A stretch of DNA of 64,000 nucleotides from the IMG/VR virus record IMGVR_UViG_3300028840_002420, positions 49,208-113,207 of that record. One strand, written 5' to 3'. The notes below the pieces were generated by a model. That model did not search any database. It was not told the DNA's origin and saw only the letters and a program-made list of their open reading frames with translations. The stretch comes from a virus. Each line of letters starts with the position of its first letter. The first letter of the stretch is position 1. The translations under genes were made by a program, and so were the position numbers. Shown here piece after piece: positions 32,021 to 39,401 of this stretch.

Positions 32021-32359
32021 ATGGCGAGTCGATTGCAGCGATTGGGCCGATTCCGCATAACGAACATGGAGCTGTGTGCGTCTGCGGATTTGGATAGTGC
32101 CTATTGTCGGTCGTTGATGGGCCTGATGGGACAGATGATCATCATTCGCGCGACAGACAATCCGTTTCGGGCGTCGATCGACTACTGGGCGATCAGCGGT
32201 TTGTTTGATGAGATCGAAGAGGGCGCGGTTGTGCCGTGGTACGAGATCGAATTCCAGACGGTCGATCATGGCGAGGACTACGCCGAGCAGGGTCACGCGC
32301 ATCAATTCGAGGCAGTGGCCAAGGCGGTCAAGCGGAAAGCTCCGGGCGAGGTGTGGTGA
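32021..32359 (+). CDS. Hypothetical protein behind structured leader
   Basis: 112 residues from ATG 32021 with AAAGGGG upstream (GTG 32006 is less likely). Mixed alpha/beta: FRITNMELCASADLDSAY, a methionine-rich segment (SLMGLMGQMIIIRA) and PWYEIEFQTVDHGEDY. No family recognised. First gene after promoter C. Confidence 0.75.
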   Translation: MASRLQRLGRFRITNMELCASADLDSAYCRSLMGLMGQMIIIRATDNPFRASIDYWAISGLFDEIEEGAVVPWYEIEFQTVDHGEDYAEQGHAHQFEAVAKAVKRKAPGEVW

Positions 32360-32652
32360 TGGCGACGAAGCTGGATGAGCCGAAGATGGCGCTATTCGAC
32401 ATCGCCCAGAAGATCGGCAAGCCGGTCCGTGTAACGTGGAAAGGTGCGGACGACGCTGTGAGGGAGGAAGTCGTGGTGCCGTTTACGATCGTCCGGGAGA
32501 GGCCTGCAGCCGATCCGGGTCCGGGAACCTATCGACCGGGGCAGAAGCGGCGGAAGCTGTTTTCGTTGGTGCTGGGCTGCGTGAAGAAAGGCGGAGGCGC
32601 TGTCAATATCGGCTGCGCGCGCATCGTTAGCATGGTCGAAGTCGATGGTTGA
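32359..32652 (+). CDS. Small hypothetical protein
   Basis: 97 residues, TGATG overlap. Beta-rich with a likely small barrel: PVRVTWKGADDAVREEVVV, KLFSLVLGCVKKGG and VNIGCARIVSM. Possibly binds nucleic acid; unknown. Confidence 0.75.
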   Translation: MATKLDEPKMALFDIAQKIGKPVRVTWKGADDAVREEVVVPFTIVRERPAADPGPGTYRPGQKRRKLFSLVLGCVKKGGGAVNIGCARIVSMVEVDG

Positions 32653-33097
32653 CGAGCAGCTGTGGTGTCCGGAATGTCGGACGTGGACCGGCCGAGACGA
32701 GCAGGGCTGTACGCGCTGCAGCACGAAGCGCGATGTGGAGGTGGCGCGGTCTGCAGCTCGAGCGCGTCGTGAGGGCGAGCAGTCGTTGAAGCGGGCCGCT
32801 CAGATCATCTTCGAGTCCGCAATGGCCGAAATGAGGCGACACATTCAGGCGATCGAAGGCGTGCTGCGTCAGTTGGTCGAGCGCGGCTACGACGTTTCGA
32901 GCATGAGCGTTAATTCCTACGGGCCGCTTGGGCATCGAGAGGAAGTCTGGTGTCAGAACACGTGCGTGTGTGCGGTGAAGCGGACGTGGGAGGGCCTGGA
33001 GATCACAGTCAAGTACGTGGTCTATCCAAACGGGCGGCCGGAAGGCTGGCCCGAGCTGAAGCTGGAGGTGCCGAGTGAAGTTAGCGGAAGTGATTGA
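32645..33097 (+). CDS. Zinc-ribbon protein with coiled coil
   Basis: 150 residues from ATG 32645. CPEC (residues 8-11) and CTRC (about 22-25) form an N-terminal ribbon, followed by a charged coiled coil with RSAARARREGEQSLKRAA and a beta-rich C-terminal domain (EGLEITVKYVVYP). Domain order resembles small adaptor proteins; function unknown. Confidence 0.76.
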   Translation: MVDEQLWCPECRTWTGRDEQGCTRCSTKRDVEVARSAARARREGEQSLKRAAQIIFESAMAEMRRHIQAIEGVLRQLVERGYDVSSMSVNSYGPLGHREEVWCQNTCVCAVKRTWEGLEITVKYVVYPNGRPEGWPELKLEVPSEVSGSD

Positions 33098-33521
33098 GGC
33101 GCTCGAGCAGTTTGGATTTGGCGAAGGCTATGTCAGGCAGGCGCTCGCCGCTGGTGATTCCGCATTCAACGCGTTTGAAGGCCTCAAGATGCTGCTGCAG
33201 TATCGTTGGCGTGAGATGTGTCAAGAGCTGTCCGCAGAGCGTCAAAAGGAGCTGCGGCCGATTTACGACAAGCTGCAGGGCCTCGTGATGAAGTCGCGGA
33301 TGACGCCGGCTGACAAAGAGCGCCAGGAGCGGGCCAGTTCGGCCAGAATCGCCGATCGGCTGCAGGACCATTTGGAGGTCAGCCGCCGTCGAAATATGCG
33401 TGAGTTCACGCGGATGGTGCGTGATGGGCTTCGGAAAGACAAGCGGGAAGGCAAGCTGGACGCGGCCGGCGAGGCTCGTGCTCGAGCGTTGGGCTTTTTC
33501 GATGCAGATGAGGAGATCTGA
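33075..33521 (+). CDS. Helical hypothetical protein
   Basis: 148 residues from GTG 33075, 23-nt overlap. All-helical: VIEALEQFGFGEGYVRQAL, a central long helix and a basic segment MREFTRMVRDGLRKDKREGK. The acidic end FFDADEEI finishes it. Both Ser-Ala pairs in GDSAF and ELSAER are written TCC-GCA. Confidence 0.74.
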   Translation: MKLAEVIEALEQFGFGEGYVRQALAAGDSAFNAFEGLKMLLQYRWREMCQELSAERQKELRPIYDKLQGLVMKSRMTPADKERQERASSARIADRLQDHLEVSRRRNMREFTRMVRDGLRKDKREGKLDAAGEARARALGFFDADEEI

Positions 33522-33522
33522 G

Positions 33523-33867
33523 GTGAGGAAAGTTCGAATCAATCGTTCACAGCAGATCTTAGACTGCCTGAATTTGAGTGATGATCCGTGGTGGTCCGCT
33601 GGCGATATCGCGTCCGAGTGTGGCGAGCGGAGAGCCGTGATTGCGGCAACGCTCACGTTGCTTTATCGTAAGCGGCTCGTGGCCAAGAAACGGACATTCG
33701 GGACGGTGGTCGGGAGCTTCGGTCAGACGCACACAGGCAAGCTGACGGTTTGGAGACTGAGCGATGGATATCGAAGAGCTAGATCGGAAGGTCAAGGAGA
33801 TCATGCCGCGGAGCGAAGTCACCGAAGTGGAGGGCTTTGCGGAGCTGCTGTCTCCGAAAGCTCGTAA
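33523..33867 (+). CDS. Winged-helix protein with 104-nt 3' overlap
   Basis: 114 residues from GTG 33523 (AGGAG spaced 7). Residues 1-80 form a wHTH: SQQILDCLNLSDDPW, WSAGDIASECGERRAVIAAT, then LYRKRLVAKKRTFG as wing. After KLTVWRLSDG the frame continues 34 residues of unlikely composition over the start of the next gene. The ancestral stop was probably near 33,765. Probable DNA-binding regulator. Confidence 0.68.
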   Translation: MRKVRINRSQQILDCLNLSDDPWWSAGDIASECGERRAVIAATLTLLYRKRLVAKKRTFGTVVGSFGQTHTGKLTVWRLSDGYRRARSEGQGDHAAERSHRSGGLCGAAVSESS

Positions 33868-34291
33868 GGTCTATGAGACGCGGCAGACCACGGTCAAAAT
33901 CGAGCTGAATAAGCCTATCGAAGGTGGGGGCTACGAGCGCTACCTTTGCGAGCTGGTCCCGTTCGCCAAGATCTTCGAGCTGTCGGACGGCGAGGAAAAC
34001 GCTCCGCAGTGGGCTCTTCAGAAGCTTGCGGACGTGTTTTCCAGGCTGGTCGATGAGGGCTGGCTTGATCACGGGGTGCTGGGTCCGCTGGTACAGATCC
34101 GTCTGGCTGATCTGCCGGCTGTTCCGCAGTTCATTCGCCGGGTGATGTTGTGCCTCTATCCCTACCCAACGCTGAAGGTGATGCTTGACGAGCGCGATCC
34201 GTGGACGGTGCTCAATGCGGCGGTGGGCGTGGATGCGTTCGCCCCAGAGGGCCGCGCAGCCAATCCTGACGGTTGGAGGGATATGAGGTGA
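33764..34291 (+). CDS. Hypothetical protein
   Basis: 175 residues from ATG 33764. An acidic helical start, then a beta-like centre (TTVKIELNKPIEGGGYERYL) and helix-rich end (PWTVLNAAVGVDAFAPEG). No family recognised. Stop overlaps the next GTG. Confidence 0.76.
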   Translation: MDIEELDRKVKEIMPRSEVTEVEGFAELLSPKARKVYETRQTTVKIELNKPIEGGGYERYLCELVPFAKIFELSDGEENAPQWALQKLADVFSRLVDEGWLDHGVLGPLVQIRLADLPAVPQFIRRVMLCLYPYPTLKVMLDERDPWTVLNAAVGVDAFAPEGRAANPDGWRDMR

Positions 34292-34611
34292 TTTTGCATC
34301 TACACGGTGGGCGGAATTATCAAGCGATTCATCCCGTGTCAGCGCGTCAGTTGTTGGATTTAGCGCTGGGGCAGCCGCCGAAGTTGAGCTGGAGTGAGCG
34401 GTGGGGGCGTTTAAAGTGCCGGCTGTTCGGGCACGATTTGGTGTTGGACCGGTGGGTGCGGGCTGATAACCCGATGTGGTTCAAGGATCTGGACTACGAA
34501 ATCCATCTAGGGTGCAGGCGTTGTCGATTCCTGCTGACGTTGCCTCCAGAGTTTGATGACTTGCACGGTCAGGGACGGCTGCGGGATCCGATCGGAGCTT
34601 ATCGAGAATGA
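34288..34611 (+). CDS. Hypothetical protein
   Basis: 107 residues from GTG 34288 (GTGA overlap). Starts like a small beta domain (VILHLHGGRNYQAIHP), then a basic segment WSERWGRLKCRLFGHD and CRRC. The GRLKCRLFGH pattern is common in small phage zinc proteins where GHxxxxxxxxxxxxxCxxC binds zinc. Function unknown. Confidence 0.74.
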   Translation: MILHLHGGRNYQAIHPVSARQLLDLALGQPPKLSWSERWGRLKCRLFGHDLVLDRWVRADNPMWFKDLDYEIHLGCRRCRFLLTLPPEFDDLHGQGRLRDPIGAYRE

Positions 34612-34799
34612 CTCCGCGGAGGCGGAAGAGCAGAAGGCTGCGCCGGGCGCGGCAGCGGGAGATCCGGGCGTGGCGCGGAATCACACGGCAGTCGAGCACG
34701 ATCCGGTTGGCGAATTTCCGACCGAGCTCGGGCGGGTATTCTGCGGACCTGGTAACCATCGATTGCGTTATTCACGGAGAGACTGATGCGGCCGATTGA
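34608..34799 (+). CDS. Small arginine-rich protein
   Basis: 63 residues, ATGA overlap. The first 25 residues are almost all Arg/Lys (RRRKSRRLRRARQREIR), so it should bind nucleic acid. The rest is not informative. It overlaps the next start by 14 nt. Coding is plausible because both ends follow the coupling pattern, but conservation is untested. Confidence 0.55.
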   Translation: MTPRRRKSRRLRRARQREIRAWRGITRQSSTIRLANFRPSSGGYSADLVTIDCVIHGETDAAD

Positions 34800-35358
34800 T
34801 TGGTTTGCCCCTGTGGGGCTCTGTGTGGCCGGTGCTGGCCTTTGCATTTGGGGGGCGATCGTTAGCTCCGGAGCTGGCCGCGGCGTGTGCCTGGCGACAG
34901 CTGGCGGTCTGGTGGCCATTCTCATCGCGTTTGTCTGGATGAGACTATCGGCTCGGAAGCCTGATTTCACGATCGCCGTGTACGAGGTGCACGTGGTCCG
35001 CGGGAAGCGGAATCGGCCGACTCCGCAAGACGTGGACCGGTGGGTGAAGCGGGTCGTGGCTCATTGGGCCGGACAGAAGATCTGGCCTGATCTGGCCAAC
35101 GGCGTGACGGGCGAGCAGATCACTCGAGTGATCCGCGGGACGACGTTGTTCTATCTCGATAAAGAGAAGCTGACGGTGTGGGGTCGAGCTGTCCGCGGCT
35201 TCACCCAGGGCAAGGATTGCGCGATTGGCTACACGGTCGGAGCGGTCGAGTCGTTGACGATGCACGAGCTGAGCCATGTGGTGCTGGGAGGTTGCGGAAT
35301 CGCGTGGTCTGAGCAGGCGCACCATGATCTGTTCGAGCGGACGAAGCTGGGGGCCTGA
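34786..35358 (+). CDS. Membrane-anchored zinc metalloprotease-like protein
   Basis: 190 residues. Two hydrophobic spans (about 8-29 and 33-53) anchor the N-terminus. The soluble part ends with TMHELSHVVLGG, a HExxH zinc site (160-164), followed by more histidines (EQAHHDLF) that could be the third ligand. It resembles a gluzincin/aspzincin protease core but is very short. It could degrade a membrane or envelope protein during infection or lysis; the substrate is unknown. Start ATG 34786. Confidence 0.72.
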   Translation: MRPIDWFAPVGLCVAGAGLCIWGAIVSSGAGRGVCLATAGGLVAILIAFVWMRLSARKPDFTIAVYEVHVVRGKRNRPTPQDVDRWVKRVVAHWAGQKIWPDLANGVTGEQITRVIRGTTLFYLDKEKLTVWGRAVRGFTQGKDCAIGYTVGAVESLTMHELSHVVLGGCGIAWSEQAHHDLFERTKLGA

Positions 35359-35359
35359 G

Positions 35360-35557
35360 ATGTCGAAGCCTCATTGTTTCGATGTGGTCGAGCAGAAGTT
35401 GTTGTGCGGGCGAACGTTATCGGCCGGGCTCGAGCTGTTGCGGTTCGCGTCGTTTTTGTATTTCATGCGCGAGCACCCAACGCGGTGCTGTCCGCTGTGC
35501 GTGAAGGCGTGGCGTGAGCAAAGAATCGGCGAAAGGCTGCTTTCATTGAGGGGATAA
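35360..35557 (+). CDS. Small cysteine-rich protein
   Basis: 65 residues from ATG 35360. HCFDVVEQKLLCG and CCPLCVKAWREQ give four to five cysteines around a hydrophobic helix (LELLRFASFLYFM). Zinc binding likely, function unknown. Confidence 0.7.
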   Translation: MSKPHCFDVVEQKLLCGRTLSAGLELLRFASFLYFMREHPTRCCPLCVKAWREQRIGERLLSLRG

Positions 35558-35569
35558 AGGACGATTGAC

Positions 35570-35767
35570 GTGGAAGAATATCAACAGCGCGTAGTTGCGG
35601 AGAAGGCCGAGCTGGACGGCAGATTGAAGCGGTTGACTGCGTTTTTGGCGAGCAAGGCGATCGAGTCCGTTGCTCTGGTTGAGCGGAATCGGCTCATCGA
35701 GCAGCAGGGGTACATGGCCCAATATTCGGACGTGCTCGGTAGGCGTATCGCCTGGTTTCAGGAGTAG
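35570..35767 (+). CDS. Small conserved-type phage helical protein
   Basis: 65 residues from GTG 35570. The whole chain is two helices: YQQRVVAEKAELDGRLKRLTAF and LIEQQGYMAQYSDVLGRRI. I recall this pattern (E-Y/H-QQRV...AELD.....L..F...YS.VL..RI) from a widespread small phage family of unknown function. Two cells: no membrane segment or cysteines. Confidence 0.75.
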   Translation: MEEYQQRVVAEKAELDGRLKRLTAFLASKAIESVALVERNRLIEQQGYMAQYSDVLGRRIAWFQE

Positions 35768-35771
35768 CCCA

Positions 35772-35873
35772 ATGTGTATGTGCGGCGGAGTCATTGAGGT
35801 CGGGATCCTCGGAGCGATCGGCTTGGCGCTGGTAGCTGCCTGGCGTTGGATGGCGCGGAAGCTCCGTAGGTGA
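35772..35873 (+). CDS. 33-residue membrane microprotein
   Basis: ATG 35772 follows CAGGAG (35759-35764). The sequence has MCMCGG, then one hydrophobic helix (IEVGILGAIGLALVAAW) and a basic end RWMARKLRR (positive-inside). Stop overlaps the next GTG (GTGA). Single-span microproteins like this often serve as holin-like or regulatory peptides; role here unknown. Confidence 0.65.
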   Translation: MCMCGGVIEVGILGAIGLALVAAWRWMARKLRR

Positions 35874-36046
35874 TCCAAGTCTTACCGATAGTCCGTTGGG
35901 TTGTCGTCGAGCGGCTGTTCGCTTGGCGGATCGAGGTGCCGCTGTTCACGCTAGCCCCAACGGCTGACGAATTACCGAACGAAAGAGCGCCTCCGCATGC
36001 GGGCGTCCCGCAGGCTACCGGGGCCTGGTCGGGGACACCAGCCTGA
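35870..36046 (+). CDS. 58-residue hypothetical protein
   Basis: GTG 35870 overlaps the previous stop (GTGA). The start VIQVLPIVRWVVVERLFAW is hydrophobic and may touch membrane; the end is proline-rich (NERAPPHAGVPQATG). Last gene before the terminator at 36,089. Coding is supported mainly by the overlap pattern and the open frame. Confidence 0.5.
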   Translation: MIQVLPIVRWVVVERLFAWRIEVPLFTLAPTADELPNERAPPHAGVPQATGAWSGTPA

Positions 36047-36088
36047 CTGATAACGCAACAATTGAGCATGCGTGAGTGGTAACGGCGC

Positions 36089-36150
36089 GGCGGGCGTCGG
36101 AGTGGCGAGACCCTCAAACTAGGGCGTAGCCGCAACCCGCCTCGATTTTT
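36089..36150 (+). terminator. Rho-independent terminator candidate
   Basis: GGCGGG (36089-36094) pairs with CCCGCC (36136-36141), enclosing a second hairpin CCCT-CAAACT-AGGG (36111-36124), and is followed by TCGATTTTT (T5 at 36,146-36,150). Promoter D starts five bases later, so this marks a clean end/start of transcription units. Confidence 0.6.
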
Positions 36151-36154
36151 GCCT

Positions 36155-36182
36155 GCTACACTTCGGCGGCTCAGCGCATAGT
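36155..36182 (+). promoter_or_regulatory. Promoter D of the GCTACA/CATAGT family
   Basis: GCTACA (36155-36160), 16-nt spacer CTTCGGCGGCTCAGCG, CATAGT (36177-36182). Directly behind the terminator; serves the gene at 36,217. Confidence 0.7.
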
Positions 36183-36216
36183 AGGGGTGATGGGGCAAAG
36201 AAGACTGGAGCCGAGA

Positions 36217-36729
36217 ATGATTCCTGTGATCCTTGAGAGTCCGTTTGGCAGTCCCGATCCCAACGTGGTGCAGGCGAACATCGAGTACGCTCGCCGCTGT
36301 GTGAGGGATTGTCTGCTGCGCGGAGAGGCGCCGTACGCTTCGCATCTGCTCTACACGCAGCGGTTGGTACTCGACGACCAGGTTCAAGAGGAGCGGGATC
36401 TAGGAATCCGTGCCGGGTTTGCGTGGCGGCATTTGGCGCGGATGACGGTGGTCTACGTCGACCGTGGGATCACTTCGGGAATGGCCGCGGGGATCCGTAA
36501 CGCGTGCTCGCACAATGTGCCTGTCGTCTATCGAGAGCTGCGGGCGACAGCAGGGGGGCAGTACTTCGGAGTCGATGTTTCGCATCGGCGGTATATGTAT
36601 CAGGTGAGCGGGGAGTGGAAGTACGTGCAGGAGGGGACCTACGGCGATTGTTTGGAATCGCGGGCAGTCGTGAAATGCCATCAGGACACGGTTGAGTTCG
36701 TTGATAGCGAGGATTCTGATGAAGTCTGA
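36217..36729 (+). CDS. DUF7768/deoxyribosyltransferase-fold phage protein
   Basis: 170 residues from ATG 36217 (GGAG spaced 8). The start VILESPFGSPDP, then NIEYARRCVRDCLLRGEAPY with ASHLLYTQRLVLDD and VVYVDRGITSGMAAGI, follows a common phage family (DUF7768) related to nucleoside 2-deoxyribosyltransferase and DUF4406 folds. These are thought to bind nucleotides. The C-terminal 60 residues are less typical. First gene after promoter D. Confidence 0.78.
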   Translation: MIPVILESPFGSPDPNVVQANIEYARRCVRDCLLRGEAPYASHLLYTQRLVLDDQVQEERDLGIRAGFAWRHLARMTVVYVDRGITSGMAAGIRNACSHNVPVVYRELRATAGGQYFGVDVSHRRYMYQVSGEWKYVQEGTYGDCLESRAVVKCHQDTVEFVDSEDSDEV

Positions 36730-37222
36730 TGAAGTCGAAGCAGAGAGCGTGTTCCGCACCTTCGTTTGTCAGGTGGTGGGCCGGACGCTCGAAGCAGTAC
36801 GGCCGTGTCCGGGGCATCCTGAGCTTTACGAGATCGAGGCTGATGAGTTCCGCAAGCTCGTTGACGGGCTGGTGGAGTCGTTCAAGGCTGGGCTTACTCA
36901 GAGCTTGATCTCTGCCGCAGAGGTCGGAGCTGCGGAAGCAACCAAGCGGCTTGGTACGGGGTCATTGGGTGGGGTGATGCCGCTGCCGACGGGCTTCGTC
37001 GAAGACTCGGAGGCCGCTTGGATAGCGGTGCCGGTCGAGCAGTTCCGCACGCTGCTGTGGCTGTGGTGTAAGGAGTTTGCGGGCAGTATCTACATCCACA
37101 CCTGTAAGGGGCCGAAGGCTTTTTCGGAGATGACCGAAGAGCAGCAGAGGGCCTTCGTAGACGACTGGTACAAGCGGCGTGTGCTGCCCGTGCGGATGAA
37201 GGAGCCGGAATCCGATGACTGA
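36719..37222 (+). CDS. Hypothetical protein
   Basis: 167 residues from ATG 36719 (GCGAGG upstream). Mostly helical (FRKLVDGLVESFKAGLTQSL), with a tryptophan/cysteine patch (TLLWLWCKEFAGSIYIHTC). No family recognised. Overlaps both neighbours by about 8-11 nt. Confidence 0.76.
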   Translation: MKSDEVEAESVFRTFVCQVVGRTLEAVRPCPGHPELYEIEADEFRKLVDGLVESFKAGLTQSLISAAEVGAAEATKRLGTGSLGGVMPLPTGFVEDSEAAWIAVPVEQFRTLLWLWCKEFAGSIYIHTCKGPKAFSEMTEEQQRAFVDDWYKRRVLPVRMKEPESDD

Positions 37223-37838
37223 CGCGGAGAAACAGAAGGCCTCGCTGGCGCATATGCAGGCGGCGGCCGTGGTGTTCGCCGATCCCGAGAAGGCTGGACA
37301 CGCTGCCCAGCTCGAAGTCGAGACGGTGGATGATGCTTGGGTGTCGATCAGCAAGCACCACATGTTTTGCATCAATTATCCGGCGACCTGGCTCGCCGAT
37401 TTGTGGCTGTGGCTTTCGGTCCGGTGCTGGAAGATGGGCAAAGCCGCTCGGGAGGACCTACCCGACCCGCGTGAAGGTCTTCCAGGGGAAGTCAAGCTTG
37501 ATGTGATGGACCAGGTGGGGTCTGTCCAGAAAGGCCAGTGGAGCCCAGCTCAGGCTGCTGTCATCCGCAAGGCGCTCGCCGGTGAGATGCCGATGACGCT
37601 GTGGAACCTGCAGAACGGTTGGCGTGCGACGTTGCTGCAGCGTCAGGACGCCGAGAATCCGGACAAGGGCAAGGTGCTGGTCGAGGAGGATGGCCAGGTG
37701 CGGACAACTGAGCGTGGTGAGCCGCCGAAGCCGGGCGAAGCTCCTGAAGGGTCGGCGATCGTTGCCGGTGAGCCGCCGAAGCGGAAAAAGAAGCTCAAGG
37801 TCAAGATCAAGAAGCCGAAGCCTCGAAAGAAGAAGTGA
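37215..37838 (+). CDS. Hypothetical protein with lysine-rich tail
   Basis: 207 residues from ATG 37215. An N-terminal helical/alpha-beta part with WLADLWLWLSVRCWKMG, then a proline/glutamate linker and a tail KRKKKLKVKIKKPKPRKKK. The tail repeats the basic-end theme of the DNA proteins in the replication block. Nucleic-acid binding is likely; enzyme motifs are absent. Confidence 0.76.
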   Translation: MTDAEKQKASLAHMQAAAVVFADPEKAGHAAQLEVETVDDAWVSISKHHMFCINYPATWLADLWLWLSVRCWKMGKAAREDLPDPREGLPGEVKLDVMDQVGSVQKGQWSPAQAAVIRKALAGEMPMTLWNLQNGWRATLLQRQDAENPDKGKVLVEEDGQVRTTERGEPPKPGEAPEGSAIVAGEPPKRKKKLKVKIKKPKPRKKK

Positions 37839-37918
37839 TGGACCAGCTATACGAGCATTTGGGGACTGCTGCTGTGATCTTCGCGTTCGCCGTTTTGGTG
37901 TGGGCCTGGAGGCGGTAG
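37838..37918 (+). CDS. 26-residue membrane microprotein
   Basis: ATG 37838 in a TGATG overlap. MDQLYEHLG is followed by one hydrophobic helix (TAAVIFAFAVLVWAW) and RR at the end. It is below the size most gene finders report. The coupling to the upstream stop and the clear membrane helix support translation. Confidence 0.55.
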   Translation: MDQLYEHLGTAAVIFAFAVLVWAWRR

Positions 37919-37959
37919 TGTTCGGCGATCATTCTGCCAAGGGATTTGAAAGGGAAGCG

Positions 37960-38166
37960 ATGCCTGGACCAGCTCCGTTTGATTATCGTCTCGAGCGTTA
38001 TTGGCACGATCCGATTGGTGGCGCTCGTTGGGCCGTTGTGGAGTTCGGTGATCAGCGGTCAGTGCTGATGGCTTATCACGCGTTGACGCAGCAGCTCGAG
38101 CTGGACAAGGTGCGGTTCCGCGTGGTGCGACCGAATGGTGAGACTGAAGTGGAGACGGCCCCATGA
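37960..38166 (+). CDS. Small hypothetical protein
   Basis: 68 residues from ATG 37960, chosen for AAAGGGAAG just upstream; GTG 37918, overlapping the microprotein stop, would add 14 residues. A small beta domain (ARWAVVEFGDQRSVLMAYHA) ending VRFRVVRPNGETEVET. Unknown. Confidence 0.68.
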   Translation: MPGPAPFDYRLERYWHDPIGGARWAVVEFGDQRSVLMAYHALTQQLELDKVRFRVVRPNGETEVETAP

Positions 38167-38426
38167 AGAATTGGGAGTGCGCAGCGGCTGCGTTTCTAGG
38201 GTATTTGGTGATGGCTTGGGGCTGGCCGTGGCTAGCTCGATGGATGCGGCGGCGCCGGCGAGCGCTCGATATGCAGATTCTTTGGCCGGAGATGTGCCGT
38301 CAGGCCAAGACGCTGGATCATGCCAAGGCCGCGTTTGCGTTTCATGCCGCGGCTGATCCTGCCTGGACGCGGGATTACAGCCATGACGAGCTGGTGGCCT
38401 TTATCGATAAGTTGGAGTCTGCCTGA
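38163..38426 (+). CDS. Small membrane-anchored protein
   Basis: 87 residues, ATGA overlap. Residues 6-26 (CAAAAFLGYLVMAWGWPWLA) are a membrane span, followed by RWMRRRRRA (cytoplasmic anchor) and a soluble helical tail (HAKAAFAFHAAADPAW). Function unknown. Confidence 0.74.
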   Translation: MKNWECAAAAFLGYLVMAWGWPWLARWMRRRRRALDMQILWPEMCRQAKTLDHAKAAFAFHAAADPAWTRDYSHDELVAFIDKLESA

Positions 38427-38974
38427 TGAAGCGAGGACAGAGGCGTTGTCTCGAGCGCGAAGTTGCCAAGGTGGCTATGTTCCTGAAGAACATGGCCAAG
38501 ACGGGCGCGTTCGACGGGCGCGAGACGCCGGCGAACATGAACTACATGCGGATCTGCTCGTACGACCACCATTTGACGGGGACGCGGCTGATCTTCACCA
38601 GAGACACCGGTCACCATACCAGCGGCTGGTTCAAGAATCCGGACTACGAGCGCTGCTTGCATTTGTCGATGTCCGCAATGCAGAGCCACACCATCGGCCG
38701 GGCCGTGGATATGAGCCCCGAGCTGCAGCGGCGCTATCTGGAGGCGTTCTTTGGAGACGCAGCGCAGCTGGCCTGGAGCGAGACTCCGAAGAGCCCAGAG
38801 GGCATCCGGCGCGGTGTGATGCACTGGCGTGTGTTCTGCGATGAGCGCTGGTTGCCAATCAAACCGCGTGGCGAGGTCTACTCGCTCGAGTTCACCGAAA
38901 AGGGCTGGCAGTCGGCCTCCGAGCTGTTCGAGACGAAGGGCCAGATCATCGAGTCAGTGCTGGAGCCGGGCTAA
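38426..38974 (+). CDS. Hypothetical protein
   Basis: 182 residues, TGATG overlap. Starts with a basic helix (RGQRRCLEREVAKVAMFLKN), has a His/Thr-rich middle (TRLIFTRDTGHHTSGWF) and aromatic end (GVMHWRVFCDERWLPIKP). No family recognised; metal binding by the histidines is possible. Confidence 0.74.
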   Translation: MKRGQRRCLEREVAKVAMFLKNMAKTGAFDGRETPANMNYMRICSYDHHLTGTRLIFTRDTGHHTSGWFKNPDYERCLHLSMSAMQSHTIGRAVDMSPELQRRYLEAFFGDAAQLAWSETPKSPEGIRRGVMHWRVFCDERWLPIKPRGEVYSLEFTEKGWQSASELFETKGQIIESVLEPG

Positions 38975-39174
38975 TGGCCGATCGATTGGTTGGAAACCGT
39001 TGCGCTCCGCGGCGTGCGTACGGAGATTGGCTCGAGCGCGAGCACGATCCGCTCCGTGATGAGAGCAAGGTCATCACGCTGCGGAATGTTCCGGGGCTGC
39101 CCGATGGCGATTACGTGGTGTGCATCTGCCGGCACTGCGGAAGCCTTTACGTGCAGCACATCAGTGACCTATGA
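38974..39174 (+). CDS. Small zinc-knuckle protein
   Basis: 66 residues, TAATG overlap. Basic start, then VVCICRHCGSLYVQH with CxxC-type ligands near the end. Unknown. Confidence 0.68.
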   Translation: MADRLVGNRCAPRRAYGDWLEREHDPLRDESKVITLRNVPGLPDGDYVVCICRHCGSLYVQHISDL

Positions 39175-39401
39175 CGAAGAACAGAGTGTGGTTCCGGTTC
39201 GATCATCCGCTGACGATCGGCAATCCGCTGATCAGCGAACAGACCGGTAAGCAGATCGGGACGATCGTGGGCTGCTACCTCCACCCAGAGGGACATTACG
39301 AGGTCGAATGCCGGGTGGACGAAGAGACCTACCAGAAGCTTGCGGAAGCTCACAACCGCGGCCATAGCATCGGGGCCGTTGCGGAAGGGAAGTTGAACTG
39401 A
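39171..39401 (+). CDS. Small hypothetical protein
   Basis: 76 residues, ATGA overlap. Beta-rich (VWFRFDHPLTIGNPLI, IGTIVGCYLHPEGHYEVECR), likely a small barrel. No family recognised. Confidence 0.72.
   Translation: MTKNRVWFRFDHPLTIGNPLISEQTGKQIGTIVGCYLHPEGHYEVECRVDEETYQKLAEAHNRGHSIGAVAEGKLN

Noticed and set aside
36089-36141. tRNA-like fold
   Set aside because: No T-arm GGTTCGA, no CCA-type acceptor and a 6-nt anticodon loop; it fits a terminator better.
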